A DNA stretch of 18,217 bases from Candidatus Symbiothrix sp. (GCA_031270925.1 JAISWY010000152.1:1-18217), one strand, 5' to 3'; shown: positions 6,664 to 15,528, counted from the first letter of the stretch. A program made the numbers and translations. The notes: generated from the letters alone by a model not told the origin.

Positions 6664-8300
6664 TATTTTTTAGAACAAATAAACATCACGCTACCGGATG
6701 CTTTATTATTATTAGATATGTATGGAAAAATTCGAGGAAAATTGGGATATGGATGCAAACAAGGCACAATCATTTGATTTATTTTGAAATAACATTCCAC
6801 CAATCTCTTCCAATTTTTTATTTTGAAATCAAGAAACTCCTCTGCTATGGTTGCATTTTGAGAACCCTGAGCATTCGGAAGAAAAATATGCCTGAACTTT
6901 TTAAGCGTGCTTGCCTTAAAAAAGAATTGAGCGGTTTGCCGATATGTTAAAAAGGGATACTGATTGATAAGATTAGCAAAAGCTATTAATCCGGTCGGTA
7001 CAACGATAATAGCCAGCCCTTCCTTGTCTAAAACACGCAGCATTTCGGACAATCCTTTTTGCATATCCCGAAAATGCACCAATGAATGAGAGGCGTACAC
7101 AACTTGGAAAAAACGATCGGGAAAAGGCAGTTGTTCTGCGCATTCTTGCCGTATTTTATTTATCCCCTTTTTTAAGCGCGGATCAGCTACTCCATGTTCA
7201 TTTAAATAAGGCTCGATTCCATAAACTTGAAAACCCAACGATTCAGCTTTGTCCATGGCATAACTTGTTCCGATACCTAAAAAATTCCCTTCAAAATTCT
7301 TTAGCGTATCTGCAATCGTATTCCATTCAATATCTCTAATTTTTTTCTGACGTTGATTTATTTTTTTATTTTTCACTATCATATTTAAATTGAAATATAT
7401 GTACGACAAGGTTTTCTTCGCCAACTGTTTACACAGCCAATAAGCAGAAGTGAAACCGGCGGGGACAAAACCAAGCGTTTTATACCATTTATCCCAAGTA
7501 GGCTGTTCCGAAAAATCGTGCCATTCATCGAAAAATAACATCCGGTTACGTTGGTATTTACGATTCGATTCCGGTAATAAACAAAAATTCAACCGTCGAT
7601 AAATACCGAATCGCGGATAAACGACATTATGTTCCAGAGGCTGTAATCCGTTTGAGCTTAATTTGCCGAGACGCTCCGCGAGATAAATACCCAGGACTTC
7701 ATCCGTTTTTACAAACGGGAAATGCAAAGCGGCACGAATCTGAAAATCAAAATCGCCAATACACTTGAATTGCTCGTCGTAGTAACCGATGGTTTGATGA
7801 ATGGATTTTCGCCACATTTGAAAACAGGAAATATGATATTCTCGTAAAAAATATTTTTTAGTTGCCTGACTGTAAACCGGACTATTGTTTTTTGTTCCTC
7901 CGCAAACGCCGTATTGATCGGAAGGCCGGATATCTCCGTAGGCAATGGCGGCTTGCGGATTTTCGTCTAATGCCTGCGCCTGCTGCAAAACGCTTTTGGG
8001 GAAACGCACATCATCGACATTCCAAACGGTAATGTATTCGCCTTGCGCCAAAGCGATACCGCGATTCCATGTGCGGTACAGACCTTCGCATTCGGGAATA
8101 ATAATGTGGCGGATACAATCGAAATGCGGTAAATATTGGGTGACTATCGCTAATTCCTGTTCGGTTGGCGCGTTATGTAATAAAAGAACTTCCATTTGTT
8201 CTTTTCCTTCCAATCGGGCGAGTGCATCAAAATAACGCGCTAAAAAATCTTCGCAACGGTATAAAGAAGTCAATAGTGTTATTTTTGGGAGGTTATTCAT
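6663..8300 (-). CDS. Fusion protein: GT2 glycosyltransferase plus SAM-dependent methyltransferase
   Basis: A 545-residue two-domain protein. Residues 1 to about 240 form a GT-A fold glycosyltransferase family 2 domain: ITLLTSLYRCEDFLARYFDAL (7-27), GLYRTWNRGIALAQGEYI (73-90), the acidic nucleotide-sugar/metal site WNVDD (93-97) and the GDFDFQ segment (182-187) expected near the acceptor and catalytic base. A linker with a hydrophobic stretch around 281-312 follows. Residues about 325 to 545 look like a class I methyltransferase: NFLGIGTS (339-346) as SAM motif I, YGIEPY (360-365) with the acidic residue at the end of strand 2, then LPFPDRFFQVVYASHSLVHF (391-410) and LRVLDKEGLAIIVVPTG. It may add and methylate a sugar, possibly capping the chain; that is inference. 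It overlaps the upstream polymerase gene by 8 bases. Both family calls are good, and the fusion is one uninterrupted frame. Confidence 0.88.
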   Translation of the reverse strand: MNNLPKITLLTSLYRCEDFLARYFDALARLEGKEQMEVLLLHNAPTEQELAIVTQYLPHFDCIRHIIIPECEGLYRTWNRGIALAQGEYITVWNVDDVRFPKSVLQQAQALDENPQAAIAYGDIRPSDQYGVCGGTKNNSPVYSQATKKYFLREYHISCFQMWRKSIHQTIGYYDEQFKCIGDFDFQIRAALHFPFVKTDEVLGIYLAERLGKLSSNGLQPLEHNVVYPRFGIYRRLNFCLLPESNRKYQRNRMLFFDEWHDFSEQPTWDKWYKTLGFVPAGFTSAYWLCKQLAKKTLSYIYFNLNMIVKNKKINQRQKKIRDIEWNTIADTLKNFEGNFLGIGTSYAMDKAESLGFQVYGIEPYLNEHGVADPRLKKGINKIRQECAEQLPFPDRFFQVVYASHSLVHFRDMQKGLSEMLRVLDKEGLAIIVVPTGLIAFANLINQYPFLTYRQTAQFFFKASTLKKFRHIFLPNAQGSQNATIAEEFLDFKIKNWKRLVECYFKINQMIVPCLHPYPNFPRIFPYISNNNKASGSVMFICSKK

Positions 8301-9627
8301 ATTGTTCTTTTGATTTTTGTATGATTACATAACTCATTAACAACAAAAGATAGTTTACCGGCATTAACAAACTGATTGAAAAAAAGGATGTGCCGAAAAG
8401 AAGAATACAGAATAAGAACGAAAAAACGGCGTAAGGATGCTTTTTCTTGTTTTTATAAAAAAAGACCGATAAATAAATGAACAATGCAACATAGAGCGCC
8501 GTTCCCAAATACCCGAATTTAATGAGTAAAGGAGAATAGGAAATATCTGCAGTGCCTATTTGAACTACTTCTCCCGTTGCATCGGCAAGCAATCCGATTT
8601 TGAAATCGAATAATCGATCCAGATTATTCGAATCGTCCGTGAGCAATCCCGCTCCTAACAGCATGGCTTTCGGATGTTCCAAAAGATATTGATTACGTTC
8701 AACTAAATGCGCCAAACGGAATGTGAACGTTGATTTATAAAAATCTTCCATTTCTATATCCATATCTTCAACTTCCGCAAAATCACCATCCTTTACGAAT
8801 TGTAAATCGGTAAAAGTTCGCGATTTCATAAATTGAGTTCCTGCTATTGTCAAAATACTTATCAGGATTATACCCAATCTCAATAAAAAATATGTCCGGT
8901 TCAAACGGGATAACTTGAAAGAATAACCGAAAATCAGGATTAGCGTTAGTATTCCATATAAGTTGCGATGGAAAGCTCCTAAAAAAGCCAATACCAAAAT
9001 AATGGTGGAAATCCATTTCCATTTTCCCTGATAGGGATTGCAGAAAATTGCCATTACGGTAAAGAAATGCAACATCTTCGGCTGATTATAGAAACGGGGA
9101 AGCCTTACTCCAAAAACATCGATGCGGTAGGCTTCCATCCCACTCAAAATACGTTTGTCCAAAACGATTTGAAGCAAATACAAAACAGACAAAACTACGG
9201 TAATGATAAATAGATAACGCAGCAGTCTTTCCAATTGTTCTTTTTCCATACTTCGGAAAATGAAATAAACCAACCAGAAAAATTGATAGCGAACACTACG
9301 GAGAATTTCCGCCCAACTCAAACCGATTAGGAATTTGCTGTTAAGGATGCAAATGACTAAAAACGAGCCGAAAATGCTCAAACAAAGCGTGAATTTATCG
9401 ATCCGAAAATATTTTTTTTGTGTAAAACAGGCAATCGTAATAATGCCCATCTGGATAAAAAATGCGAAATCGACGCCTTTGGTAATAAAGCCGAGATGTG
9501 TCATTTCGTCTTCCGAAAACAAATCATAACCGGCTGTTATGAAAAAGAAAAAGAACAGCATAGCCGGAATTTTATAATCCCAAACATACAATATAATGGC
9601 TGCTATGGCTATTATTAAAAATATCAT
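8293..9627 (-). CDS. wzy: Polysaccharide polymerase (Wzy / O-antigen ligase-like membrane protein)
   Basis: Integral membrane protein of 444 residues with about ten to twelve hydrophobic segments, starting at residue 1 (MIFLIIAIAAIILYVW). One long hydrophilic loop is visible around residues 270-350. It contains FRLAHLVERNQYLLEHPKAMLLGAGL, which fits the Arg...HP...G-x-G pattern of the O-antigen ligase/polymerase superfamily. In a Wzx/Wzy pathway the protein joins undecaprenyl-linked repeat units on the periplasmic side. Its neighbours (flippase 4 bases upstream, glycosyltransferase overlapping by 8 bases downstream) support polymerase rather than ligase, though a ligase role cannot be excluded from sequence alone. 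The symbol is given by role, since Wzy proteins are too divergent for a precise match. Confidence 0.82.
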   Translation of the reverse strand: MIFLIIAIAAIILYVWDYKIPAMLFFFFFITAGYDLFSEDEMTHLGFITKGVDFAFFIQMGIITIACFTQKKYFRIDKFTLCLSIFGSFLVICILNSKFLIGLSWAEILRSVRYQFFWLVYFIFRSMEKEQLERLLRYLFIITVVLSVLYLLQIVLDKRILSGMEAYRIDVFGVRLPRFYNQPKMLHFFTVMAIFCNPYQGKWKWISTIILVLAFLGAFHRNLYGILTLILIFGYSFKLSRLNRTYFLLRLGIILISILTIAGTQFMKSRTFTDLQFVKDGDFAEVEDMDIEMEDFYKSTFTFRLAHLVERNQYLLEHPKAMLLGAGLLTDDSNNLDRLFDFKIGLLADATGEVVQIGTADISYSPLLIKFGYLGTALYVALFIYLSVFFYKNKKKHPYAVFSFLFCILLFGTSFFSISLLMPVNYLLLLMSYVIIQKSKEQYE

Positions 9628-9631
9628 CTCG

Positions 9632-11023
9632 TTATCGATTCCAAATACCGGAAGCTTTATTATTAATCAATTTATGCAATTGTATAGGCGCCCAAATCAT
9701 TCGCGGCAGGTAAACCAGACAAGGGGCGACGATAACACCTGTTGCACCCCAGCGATGGCCCAAATACAGGGCCAAGGGAATCATCAAAAGCATCTCGACG
9801 ATCGAACTCCATACTTGCAAATCCACTTTTCCAATGCCGTTCAACGGATAAATATTGATAGTCAGCCAGCATTGCACACACACATATACGCAAATAGCGA
9901 GCGACATCGTAAAAGGTATCGAAAGCATATCGGCCGCATCGGTAATCCAATAATTGACGCCGATATAATAGACCAGCGGCGAACAAATCAATAAAACGAC
10001 TTGAAAAACAAGCAGATAAATAAAAAACTTGCGTAATTGTTTTACAGAACGTTTCATCCATGAAAAGTCTTTTTGCGTGTAAGCGTCGGTAAACGAGATC
10101 CAATAAGGCATGATAACGATTGCGATTACATTAAAAGCCATCACAAAAAAGCGGTAAGAAGTATTGTAATTGGTTACTTCTATCGGATGACTGACTTGTA
10201 AAATCAAAAACGGCAAGGTTTGTGTAATAACGCAAGCGGCAATCGTTGCAATAAAAAACTTGACGCCCAAATTCATCATCTTGCCGGCCAATTTCAAATC
10301 GATTTGCTTCCATGAAGGTCGCCATGCACGATAACGGCCTTTGAAGAAAACGACGGTGGCGATGCAATAAACCAGAACCGGCGTAAATCCCGTAACCCAA
10401 CCCAAATAGATCAGCGAGGGTTCGGTCGTTTTGGAAAGAATGAAAATGCCGAGTAAAGCGAGTAATTGCCCGATCATATCTATAAACGAGCTGATGGCCG
10501 GTCGCTGGTCGGCCACTACAACCGATTTGAACAAATTTAGAATAAATAATGCACAAAACGAAGCGACCATAATCCAAATCAAGCCGGAAATTTCCTGTTT
10601 GTAAGGCAACAATGCTTCATTCGAACCCAATACTTTGACCCAATCCACAAAAGGATTGATCGAGCAAAAAAGCAGAAACATGATCAAGCACAATAAAGTA
10701 ATAATAGCGTAGGTCGAACTGATGTATTTTCTTGCCAATTCGTTATCGCCCTGAGCTTTGGCTTCAGCCACCTTGTTTTTCATGCCATTGCCGAAGCCGA
10801 TGTCGAACAGATTCAGCCAAACCACCATCGAATACAAAGTCAGCCAGATTCCGTTGCGTTCGGGATTCACATAATTAATCGTCAACGGAACCATAATCAA
10901 CGATGTGAGAACGGTAATTCCTTTAATTCCAAAGGAAACGGCCACATTTTTCTTAATTAATAGCGTGCGTTCGTGTCCTTGAGTAAAGAATGTGTTTGTT
11001 TTTTTCCGAAGCCGACGAATCAT
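9632..11023 (-). CDS. wzx: Polysaccharide flippase (Wzx-like, MOP superfamily)
   Basis: Membrane protein of 463 residues with about twelve or more hydrophobic helices, related to the RfbX/Wzx polysaccharide transporter family. After a short basic N-terminus it shows NVAVSFGIKGITVLTSLIMV and the signature WLNLFDIGFGNGMKNKVAEA, which is typical of Wzx proteins in Bacteroidota capsule loci. It would move undecaprenyl-diphosphate-linked repeat units across the inner membrane. The gene starts 6 bases after the end of the Wzz-like gene and ends 4 bases before the polymerase gene, the expected company. Family and role are well supported; the substrate is unknown. Confidence 0.9.
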   Translation of the reverse strand: MIRRLRKKTNTFFTQGHERTLLIKKNVAVSFGIKGITVLTSLIMVPLTINYVNPERNGIWLTLYSMVVWLNLFDIGFGNGMKNKVAEAKAQGDNELARKYISSTYAIITLLCLIMFLLFCSINPFVDWVKVLGSNEALLPYKQEISGLIWIMVASFCALFILNLFKSVVVADQRPAISSFIDMIGQLLALLGIFILSKTTEPSLIYLGWVTGFTPVLVYCIATVVFFKGRYRAWRPSWKQIDLKLAGKMMNLGVKFFIATIAACVITQTLPFLILQVSHPIEVTNYNTSYRFFVMAFNVIAIVIMPYWISFTDAYTQKDFSWMKRSVKQLRKFFIYLLVFQVVLLICSPLVYYIGVNYWITDAADMLSIPFTMSLAICVYVCVQCWLTINIYPLNGIGKVDLQVWSSIVEMLLMIPLALYLGHRWGATGVIVAPCLVYLPRMIWAPIQLHKLINNKASGIWNR

Positions 11024-11028
11024 TATTT

Positions 11029-12621
11029 TTATTTCCTTCTTTTGATAATTTTAATATAGGGAATCCCATAAATCAATCCCAGTGGAATGGCGACGCCTCC
11101 GAAAAAGAGTACCATAAGCGCTATTTTTATCAAATCGGGAGAAACGGGTTTGTTGACCACATAAGGTGCATCAATTGTTTTTAATTTAGGCATTAAGGCC
11201 GCTGCCCGTATCGATAATTCTTCTTTCTTTTCCAACAGGAAAATATAAATGGTTTGATACAATTCCTGATTCCGTTTCAGATTGACGTAATCGCGTTCGA
11301 TAGTCGGAACATTGCCGATGCGCTTGTCCAGTACATTTTCTTTTTGTTTGAGAACGGCTATCGCATTTTCCTGACTTTCCTTTTCTTTTTTGATGGAAAC
11401 CATCAGGTTTTTCCGGTTGGCCTCCATTTGGCCGCCCATTGATGCAAGCAGCGGACTTTGTGGATTGCTTTTTCGGATTTCATTCAAACGAATCATGGAT
11501 TCATTGTATTTTCCGACAAAAGCGGATAATGCGCTGTTTTCCGAAGATATATTAAATGGAATCAACTCAAAGTGATTGGCTTCGTCTTGCAGGAAATCCA
11601 AGAGAATATCCATACCCGCAATCTGCGTTTCAATCGTCAATTTGGCTTCCTGTATGCTGGCTCCAACCGTAAAATAGTATTTTACATCTGCTTCTATGTC
11701 GGTTAAATTGTATTGGTCTTTGAATTTCTGAACTTCTTTATCCGCATCGTATAAGGCGCCGCCGGTTTCCTCTAAGCGATGGTTTACATAACTTACGGTA
11801 TGATCATATACATAACTTTTGTCAAAATCCCATTTTTGATTATAAACATTGATTGTTGTATTTACAATGTTTTTTGCCCGGTCGATATTCGATCCGTTCG
11901 TCGACAAGAAAATCATGTCGGATGACTTTTTATAGAACTCTATTTCAATGGTTTCTTTATATATTTGCGCCATATAATTGTAATTCGTATAAAGAATGGT
12001 TAAATTATACGGACGCTTGAATTGCTCAAAATAAGGCGATGGAGCCAACACAAAATCGCCGATTGTCGTCGAAATAGTGGCCGGAAAAGCGTCCACTTGA
12101 AAGCTTTCCCTGTATTTTCCCCATTTAACTTTTACTTTCGCTTTTCCTTCTTTATTTACGGCAATTTTAAATAGAACGTTACTCGTAAGTGTGTCGGCGT
12201 GCGACGGATCTATTTCCAGTAAGACGGGCGATTGGTCGTATAAACTGGTTTTGGACAAACCGAAAAAATAAGTTTGAGTATAGACTTTATTCAAATTCAA
12301 AATTTTAACTACTTGCTTGATATTGCCTTGCGAACCCATGATATTGGCTTCATCTTCGATATTTTCGGAACTTTTACCCAAACCCATGGCGCTCAAAATC
12401 CCTCCGGTTTGTCCTTTGCTGACCGTTCCGCCCAACGATTCGTCGTGCCGTAACGCAACTTGCGATTGGATCGTATAGACAGGTACAGCGGTTTTGAAAT
12501 AAAGAAGGCCGATAGCAGCACAAACAATTCCGCTGATTATAAAATAATACCAATGAGCTAAACACAAGCAAATGAATTGTATAACTTTTTCTTTTTCTGT
12601 TTTATTGTCGGATGTACTCAT
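11029..12621 (-). CDS. wzz: Polysaccharide co-polymerase / chain-length determinant (Wzz-like, no kinase domain)
   Basis: A 530-residue inner-membrane protein with the topology of the Wzz family: short cytoplasmic N-terminus, first membrane helix at about 25-42, a large periplasmic part, and a second helix at about 498-521 followed by a short basic tail (IKRRK). The periplasmic part has long charged stretches likely to be coiled coil (about 270-470). Before the second helix comes PTIERDYVNLKRNQELYQTI, which matches the GNVR-type region of co-polymerases. There is no C-terminal tyrosine-kinase domain (no Walker motifs after helix 2), so any BY-kinase partner would be a separate gene, and none is present here. 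The protein controls chain length together with the polymerase and the outer-membrane exporter. It starts 12 bases after the end of the wza-like gene. Confidence 0.9.
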   Translation of the reverse strand: MSTSDNKTEKEKVIQFICLCLAHWYYFIISGIVCAAIGLLYFKTAVPVYTIQSQVALRHDESLGGTVSKGQTGGILSAMGLGKSSENIEDEANIMGSQGNIKQVVKILNLNKVYTQTYFFGLSKTSLYDQSPVLLEIDPSHADTLTSNVLFKIAVNKEGKAKVKVKWGKYRESFQVDAFPATISTTIGDFVLAPSPYFEQFKRPYNLTILYTNYNYMAQIYKETIEIEFYKKSSDMIFLSTNGSNIDRAKNIVNTTINVYNQKWDFDKSYVYDHTVSYVNHRLEETGGALYDADKEVQKFKDQYNLTDIEADVKYYFTVGASIQEAKLTIETQIAGMDILLDFLQDEANHFELIPFNISSENSALSAFVGKYNESMIRLNEIRKSNPQSPLLASMGGQMEANRKNLMVSIKKEKESQENAIAVLKQKENVLDKRIGNVPTIERDYVNLKRNQELYQTIYIFLLEKKEELSIRAAALMPKLKTIDAPYVVNKPVSPDLIKIALMVLFFGGVAIPLGLIYGIPYIKIIKRRK

Positions 12622-12633
12622 AAGAATTTATGC

Positions 12634-13458
12634 TTATTTTTGTTTTAAAGTATTAACAACAAATCCGGCTAAAGTTACCAATACCGAAATGGCTGAAAAC
12701 GAAACCGTTAATATAGTGGCAGTGTAATTTTCACCGGATCCGAAGCGGCTTTCCCGTTTGCGGGTTTTATTGGGTTCGACATACACCACATCGTTTTGTT
12801 GCAGATAATAATAGGGCGAATCGATAATCGAAGCCTTGGTTAAATCCAAACGGTAGATTTCTTTGTGTCCATTCTGTTCACGCACAACGAGTACGTTTGT
12901 CCGGTCGCCGTAAATGGTCATGTCTTGCGCCGCGCCGATAGCGTCGAGGATGGTTAGCCGTCCGTCGGATACATCTACCTGTCCGGGTTTCAGTACTTCG
13001 CCTAACACCATTACTTTAAATGAAATAATCTGCAAATTTACAATCGGGTCGGGAAGATAGGCCGATATTTTTTCCGCAATCAAATTGGCAGCTTCGGAGC
13101 GTTTAAGTCCCGCTATTGAAATTTTTCCCACTACCGGAAAATGAATATCTCCTTTGGTATCAACCGTATAGGTTTGAATGGCCTGCGATTGGAAAACGGT
13201 GGTTTCACCCGGCGTCAAAAAGACATTCATTGGTAAATTGAATTGGGCGACTTGGCTTTGATCCAGTACAGGCGCCGAAACCGTAATCAACAATTGATCG
13301 TTGTGCTTGATTTTTGCTTCGTAATCCGTTTGCAAAGAATCGCGGGTTGATTGCAAATACAAGTCTAAATCCTGCAAGTAAGCAATGTCTTGGGGGACGG
13401 ATTGACACGAAAGTAACAAACTTAAGAAAGCCGAAAACAGCCAAATTTTTAATTTCAT
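12634..13458 (-). CDS. wza: Outer-membrane polysaccharide export lipoprotein (Wza-like)
   Basis: A 274-residue lipoprotein with a signal peptide and lipobox LLSC (Cys18 would be lipidated). Residues about 45-145 form a polysaccharide export domain, with the expected segment DTKGDIHFPVVGKISIAGL (100-118) and PDPIVNLQI (137-145). An SLBB-type domain follows at about 148-228 (VMVLGEVLKPGQVDVSDGR). A hydrophobic segment at 247-270 could be the C-terminal outer-membrane helix that forms the pore in Wza-type proteins. The protein would form the outer-membrane channel for the finished polysaccharide together with the Wzz-like protein encoded next. It is the first gene of the minus-strand operon, and a -7 promoter element lies 38 bases upstream of the ATG. 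No UpxY- or UpxZ-type regulator gene precedes it, unlike many Bacteroides capsule loci. Confidence 0.92.
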   Translation of the reverse strand: MKLKIWLFSAFLSLLLSCQSVPQDIAYLQDLDLYLQSTRDSLQTDYEAKIKHNDQLLITVSAPVLDQSQVAQFNLPMNVFLTPGETTVFQSQAIQTYTVDTKGDIHFPVVGKISIAGLKRSEAANLIAEKISAYLPDPIVNLQIISFKVMVLGEVLKPGQVDVSDGRLTILDAIGAAQDMTIYGDRTNVLVVREQNGHKEIYRLDLTKASIIDSPYYYLQQNDVVYVEPNKTRKRESRFGSGENYTATILTVSFSAISVLVTLAGFVVNTLKQK

Positions 13459-13495
13459 TGAGTTGTTATGTTAATTCAAAATTAATTTAAGCCTG

Positions 13496-13503
13496 CAAAG
13501 ATA
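13496..13503 (-). promoter_or_regulatory. Promoter -7 element for the polysaccharide operon
   Basis: Read on the minus strand the bases are TATCTTTG, an exact match to the Bacteroidota primary sigma factor -7 consensus TAnnTTTG. Transcription would start a few bases further, at about 13490, giving a leader of about 30 bases before the wza-like ATG at 13458. The -33 element (consensus TTTG) is weak; only a T-rich stretch is seen at about 13524-13532. The leader is A/T-rich with no Shine-Dalgarno, as usual in this phylum. No inverted repeats like those of invertible Bacteroides capsule promoters flank it. Confidence 0.72.
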
Positions 13504-13637
13504 TACATTTTTTCTTTGTTAGAAATAAAACGCATAAAAGAACGGAATCGTATAAATGATTTTAAAATTTTTTCCGTAAAGAACATTCTTACTCTCCTTC
13601 CGAACAATCTTCCTTTTAAAATAGCGACGCCCCCCTC

Positions 13638-13645
13638 TACCTTTG
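13638..13645 (+). promoter_or_regulatory. Promoter -7 element for the ELWxxDGT/susC operon
   Basis: The bases TACCTTTG match the Bacteroidota -7 consensus TAnnTTTG exactly. The run CTTTGCGGCATAAAAC around it is typical of such promoters. The start of transcription would be near 13651, about 20 bases before the ATG at 13672, with an A/T-rich leader. A T-rich candidate -33 element (TTTT) lies at about 13614-13617 and is only a partial match. Six consecutive C bases (13630-13635) lie between the two elements. Confidence 0.72.
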
Positions 13646-13671
13646 CGGCATAAAACTTTTATTTTATTATC

Positions 13672-15528
13672 ATGAAAAAGAAATTTTTACTCGTATCGGC
13701 ATTATTCGCCGGATTAGTGTCTAATTTGTTTGCAGAAGGTCCCGTTTTGCCGCAAGGCATGGAAATTCTGACTCCCGAAGGAGTTACGGTTACAACAACA
13801 ACCGACTTAACTTATGACAAGAAAAAGCCTATAACCATATCAGGCAGTAAACAAGCGGGATATAAAGCCTATTTTACGGCGTCCGACAGCGAACATGGCG
13901 AAGAACTTTGGATATCGGACGGAACGGCTGCCGGAACAAAAATGGTCAAAGATATTTATCCCGGCCCTACCAGTTCCGATGTAGGTTACATTACCCGTTT
14001 TAAAGATAAGGTAGTGTTTCAGGCCAGAGCCAACGAGGAGGACGAAACGGAACTTTGGATTTCCGACGGTACGACAGCCGGAACGTATATGATTTTGGAC
14101 ATCAATATGGTCGGCAGTTCCAATCCTTGCGGCTTTACATGGCTGGACGAAAACCGCTTTATATTTGCCGCCACCGACTACGAAAGCGCAGTTTACGGAG
14201 ATTCGGAACAACAATGGCTATGGATTTCGGATGGAACGGAAAGCGGCACGCAATTATTGAAAGATTGCCGAATGATATATCCCGGTGTAAACGCAAACAG
14301 CGACGGAAGGCATTTTGAGCGAGTCGGCAGAAAAGTATTCTTCAAAGCCGATACAAAAGATAACGAATATGGCGAAGAATTGTGGGTAACGAATGGCACT
14401 CCCGAAGGAACCATTATGCTTGGCGATATAAATCAAAAACCGATAAACGAAGGAGTTACAGCAACTTCCAATGCAAATATAGGATGGATGACGAACTTCA
14501 AAAATGAAAAATTGTTCTTTATCGCCTATTCCGACGAATACGGCAACGAACCGCATGTAAGCGACGGCACTCCCGAAGGTACTTACCTGATTGCCGATAT
14601 GGCGGAAGGTGTAAACGCTCAAGGCAATCCGAACGGGGCAGGCGCCTATACTGCTCGCACATGGAAAGATCATGTGTATTTTCGCGGACACGACCCTGCT
14701 TACGGCATGGAATTGTTCAAAACCGATTTTACGAGAGAAGGTACTGTTATGGTGGCCGACTTGAATACAAATCCGACGGCTACCGGAACAGCCCACGGCA
14801 ATCCCGACTTGCACTGCGAATTTGACGGCGTTTTGTTTCTAAAAGCGGCAACGGGCAGCGATGCGGCTGCCACGAACCCGATAAACTATGGCTTGGAATT
14901 GTTTTATACCGACGGAACAACCGAAGGCACCATAATGCAATCCGACCTGAATCCGGGCATCGGCCCGAATGCGGCTTGGGAAGGTATTGTCATATCGGGA
15001 AGTTTCTTTTTTCGCGCACAAGACCAAACGCCGCCGACCGGTTCGTCGCAATTCTGGGAATTATTCAGTATGGATAGCAAAGACGAATTTCCGCATAAGG
15101 TGGTCGATTTGGGCGAAGGCCCCGACTTTGTACATACTTTGAGAAACCTGAACGGAGAACTTGTTTTTACAAGCACTATTATACCCAGTTTGTTCAAATA
15201 TCACTACCGCAAACCGAATTACGATGCGGCAAAAGATACGGAAGAAATGGACCCTGTTTTCGGTCAAGGCGAATCGGGAATTGTTGAAACGGAAATTGCC
15301 AAGATCGCTTCCGCTATCCTCTATCCGAATCCGGCAAGCGACGTCGTAAATATTTCGTCCACTTTTGATATAGCCGGTTACACGATTCGCGACATGAGCG
15401 GCAGAACCCTCGTTTCGCAGCAGGGAAATGAAAAAATAATTCCCGTATCCAACTTGAACAAAGGAACTTATATCGTTACGGTAAACGGAGCGAACGAAAA
15501 TGCAAAATCGCTGCTGATTGTTAAATGA
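13672..15528 (+). CDS. Secreted ELWxxDGT-repeat beta-propeller protein with T9SS sorting domain
   Basis: A 618-residue exported protein. Residues 1-21 form a signal peptide (Lys-rich start, hydrophobic core, cleavage after FA). Residues about 62-482 hold eight repeats of 50-60 residues built around [E]LW-x-SDGT-x-x-GT followed by a hydrophobic-rich strand ending D-I/L. This is the ELWxxDGT family, thought to fold as beta-propeller blades. Residues about 545-618 are a type A T9SS sorting domain (ILYPNPASDVVNI, then the KGTYIVTV strand and C-terminal SLLIVK). The protein should therefore cross the outer membrane by the type IX system and be attached to the surface or released. It is followed after 13 bases by a SusC/RagA receptor gene, so a role in catching or presenting a nutrient is plausible but unproven. 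The start is supported by the signal peptide and the upstream promoter. Confidence 0.9.
   Translation: MKKKFLLVSALFAGLVSNLFAEGPVLPQGMEILTPEGVTVTTTTDLTYDKKKPITISGSKQAGYKAYFTASDSEHGEELWISDGTAAGTKMVKDIYPGPTSSDVGYITRFKDKVVFQARANEEDETELWISDGTTAGTYMILDINMVGSSNPCGFTWLDENRFIFAATDYESAVYGDSEQQWLWISDGTESGTQLLKDCRMIYPGVNANSDGRHFERVGRKVFFKADTKDNEYGEELWVTNGTPEGTIMLGDINQKPINEGVTATSNANIGWMTNFKNEKLFFIAYSDEYGNEPHVSDGTPEGTYLIADMAEGVNAQGNPNGAGAYTARTWKDHVYFRGHDPAYGMELFKTDFTREGTVMVADLNTNPTATGTAHGNPDLHCEFDGVLFLKAATGSDAAATNPINYGLELFYTDGTTEGTIMQSDLNPGIGPNAAWEGIVISGSFFFRAQDQTPPTGSSQFWELFSMDSKDEFPHKVVDLGEGPDFVHTLRNLNGELVFTSTIIPSLFKYHYRKPNYDAAKDTEEMDPVFGQGESGIVETEIAKIASAILYPNPASDVVNISSTFDIAGYTIRDMSGRTLVSQQGNEKIIPVSNLNKGTYIVTVNGANENAKSLLIVK
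13855..15117 (+). repeat. Eight diverged ELWxxDGT protein repeats
   Basis: Within the preceding gene, the cores lie at residues 78, 127, 182, 236, 293, 347, 409 and 463, so the period is 49 to 62 residues. Repeats 1-3 keep LWISDGT and repeat 4 has LWVTNGT. Repeats 5-8 drift (EPHVSDGT, ELFKTDFT, ELFYTDGT, ELFSMDSK). The repeats are similar as protein but not as long identical DNA, so they are old rather than recently expanded. Eight units would suit an eight-bladed propeller; blade number is inferred. Confidence 0.85.

Noticed and set aside
13579..13590. Short inverted repeat AAGAA-CA-TTCTT in the divergent region
   Set aside because: Five-base arms are expected by chance in A/T-rich DNA of this length; there is no second copy to suggest an operator.
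13459..13671. Possible invertible capsule promoter as in Bacteroides
   Set aside because: No pair of long inverted repeats flanks either promoter, and no invertase gene is present in the window.
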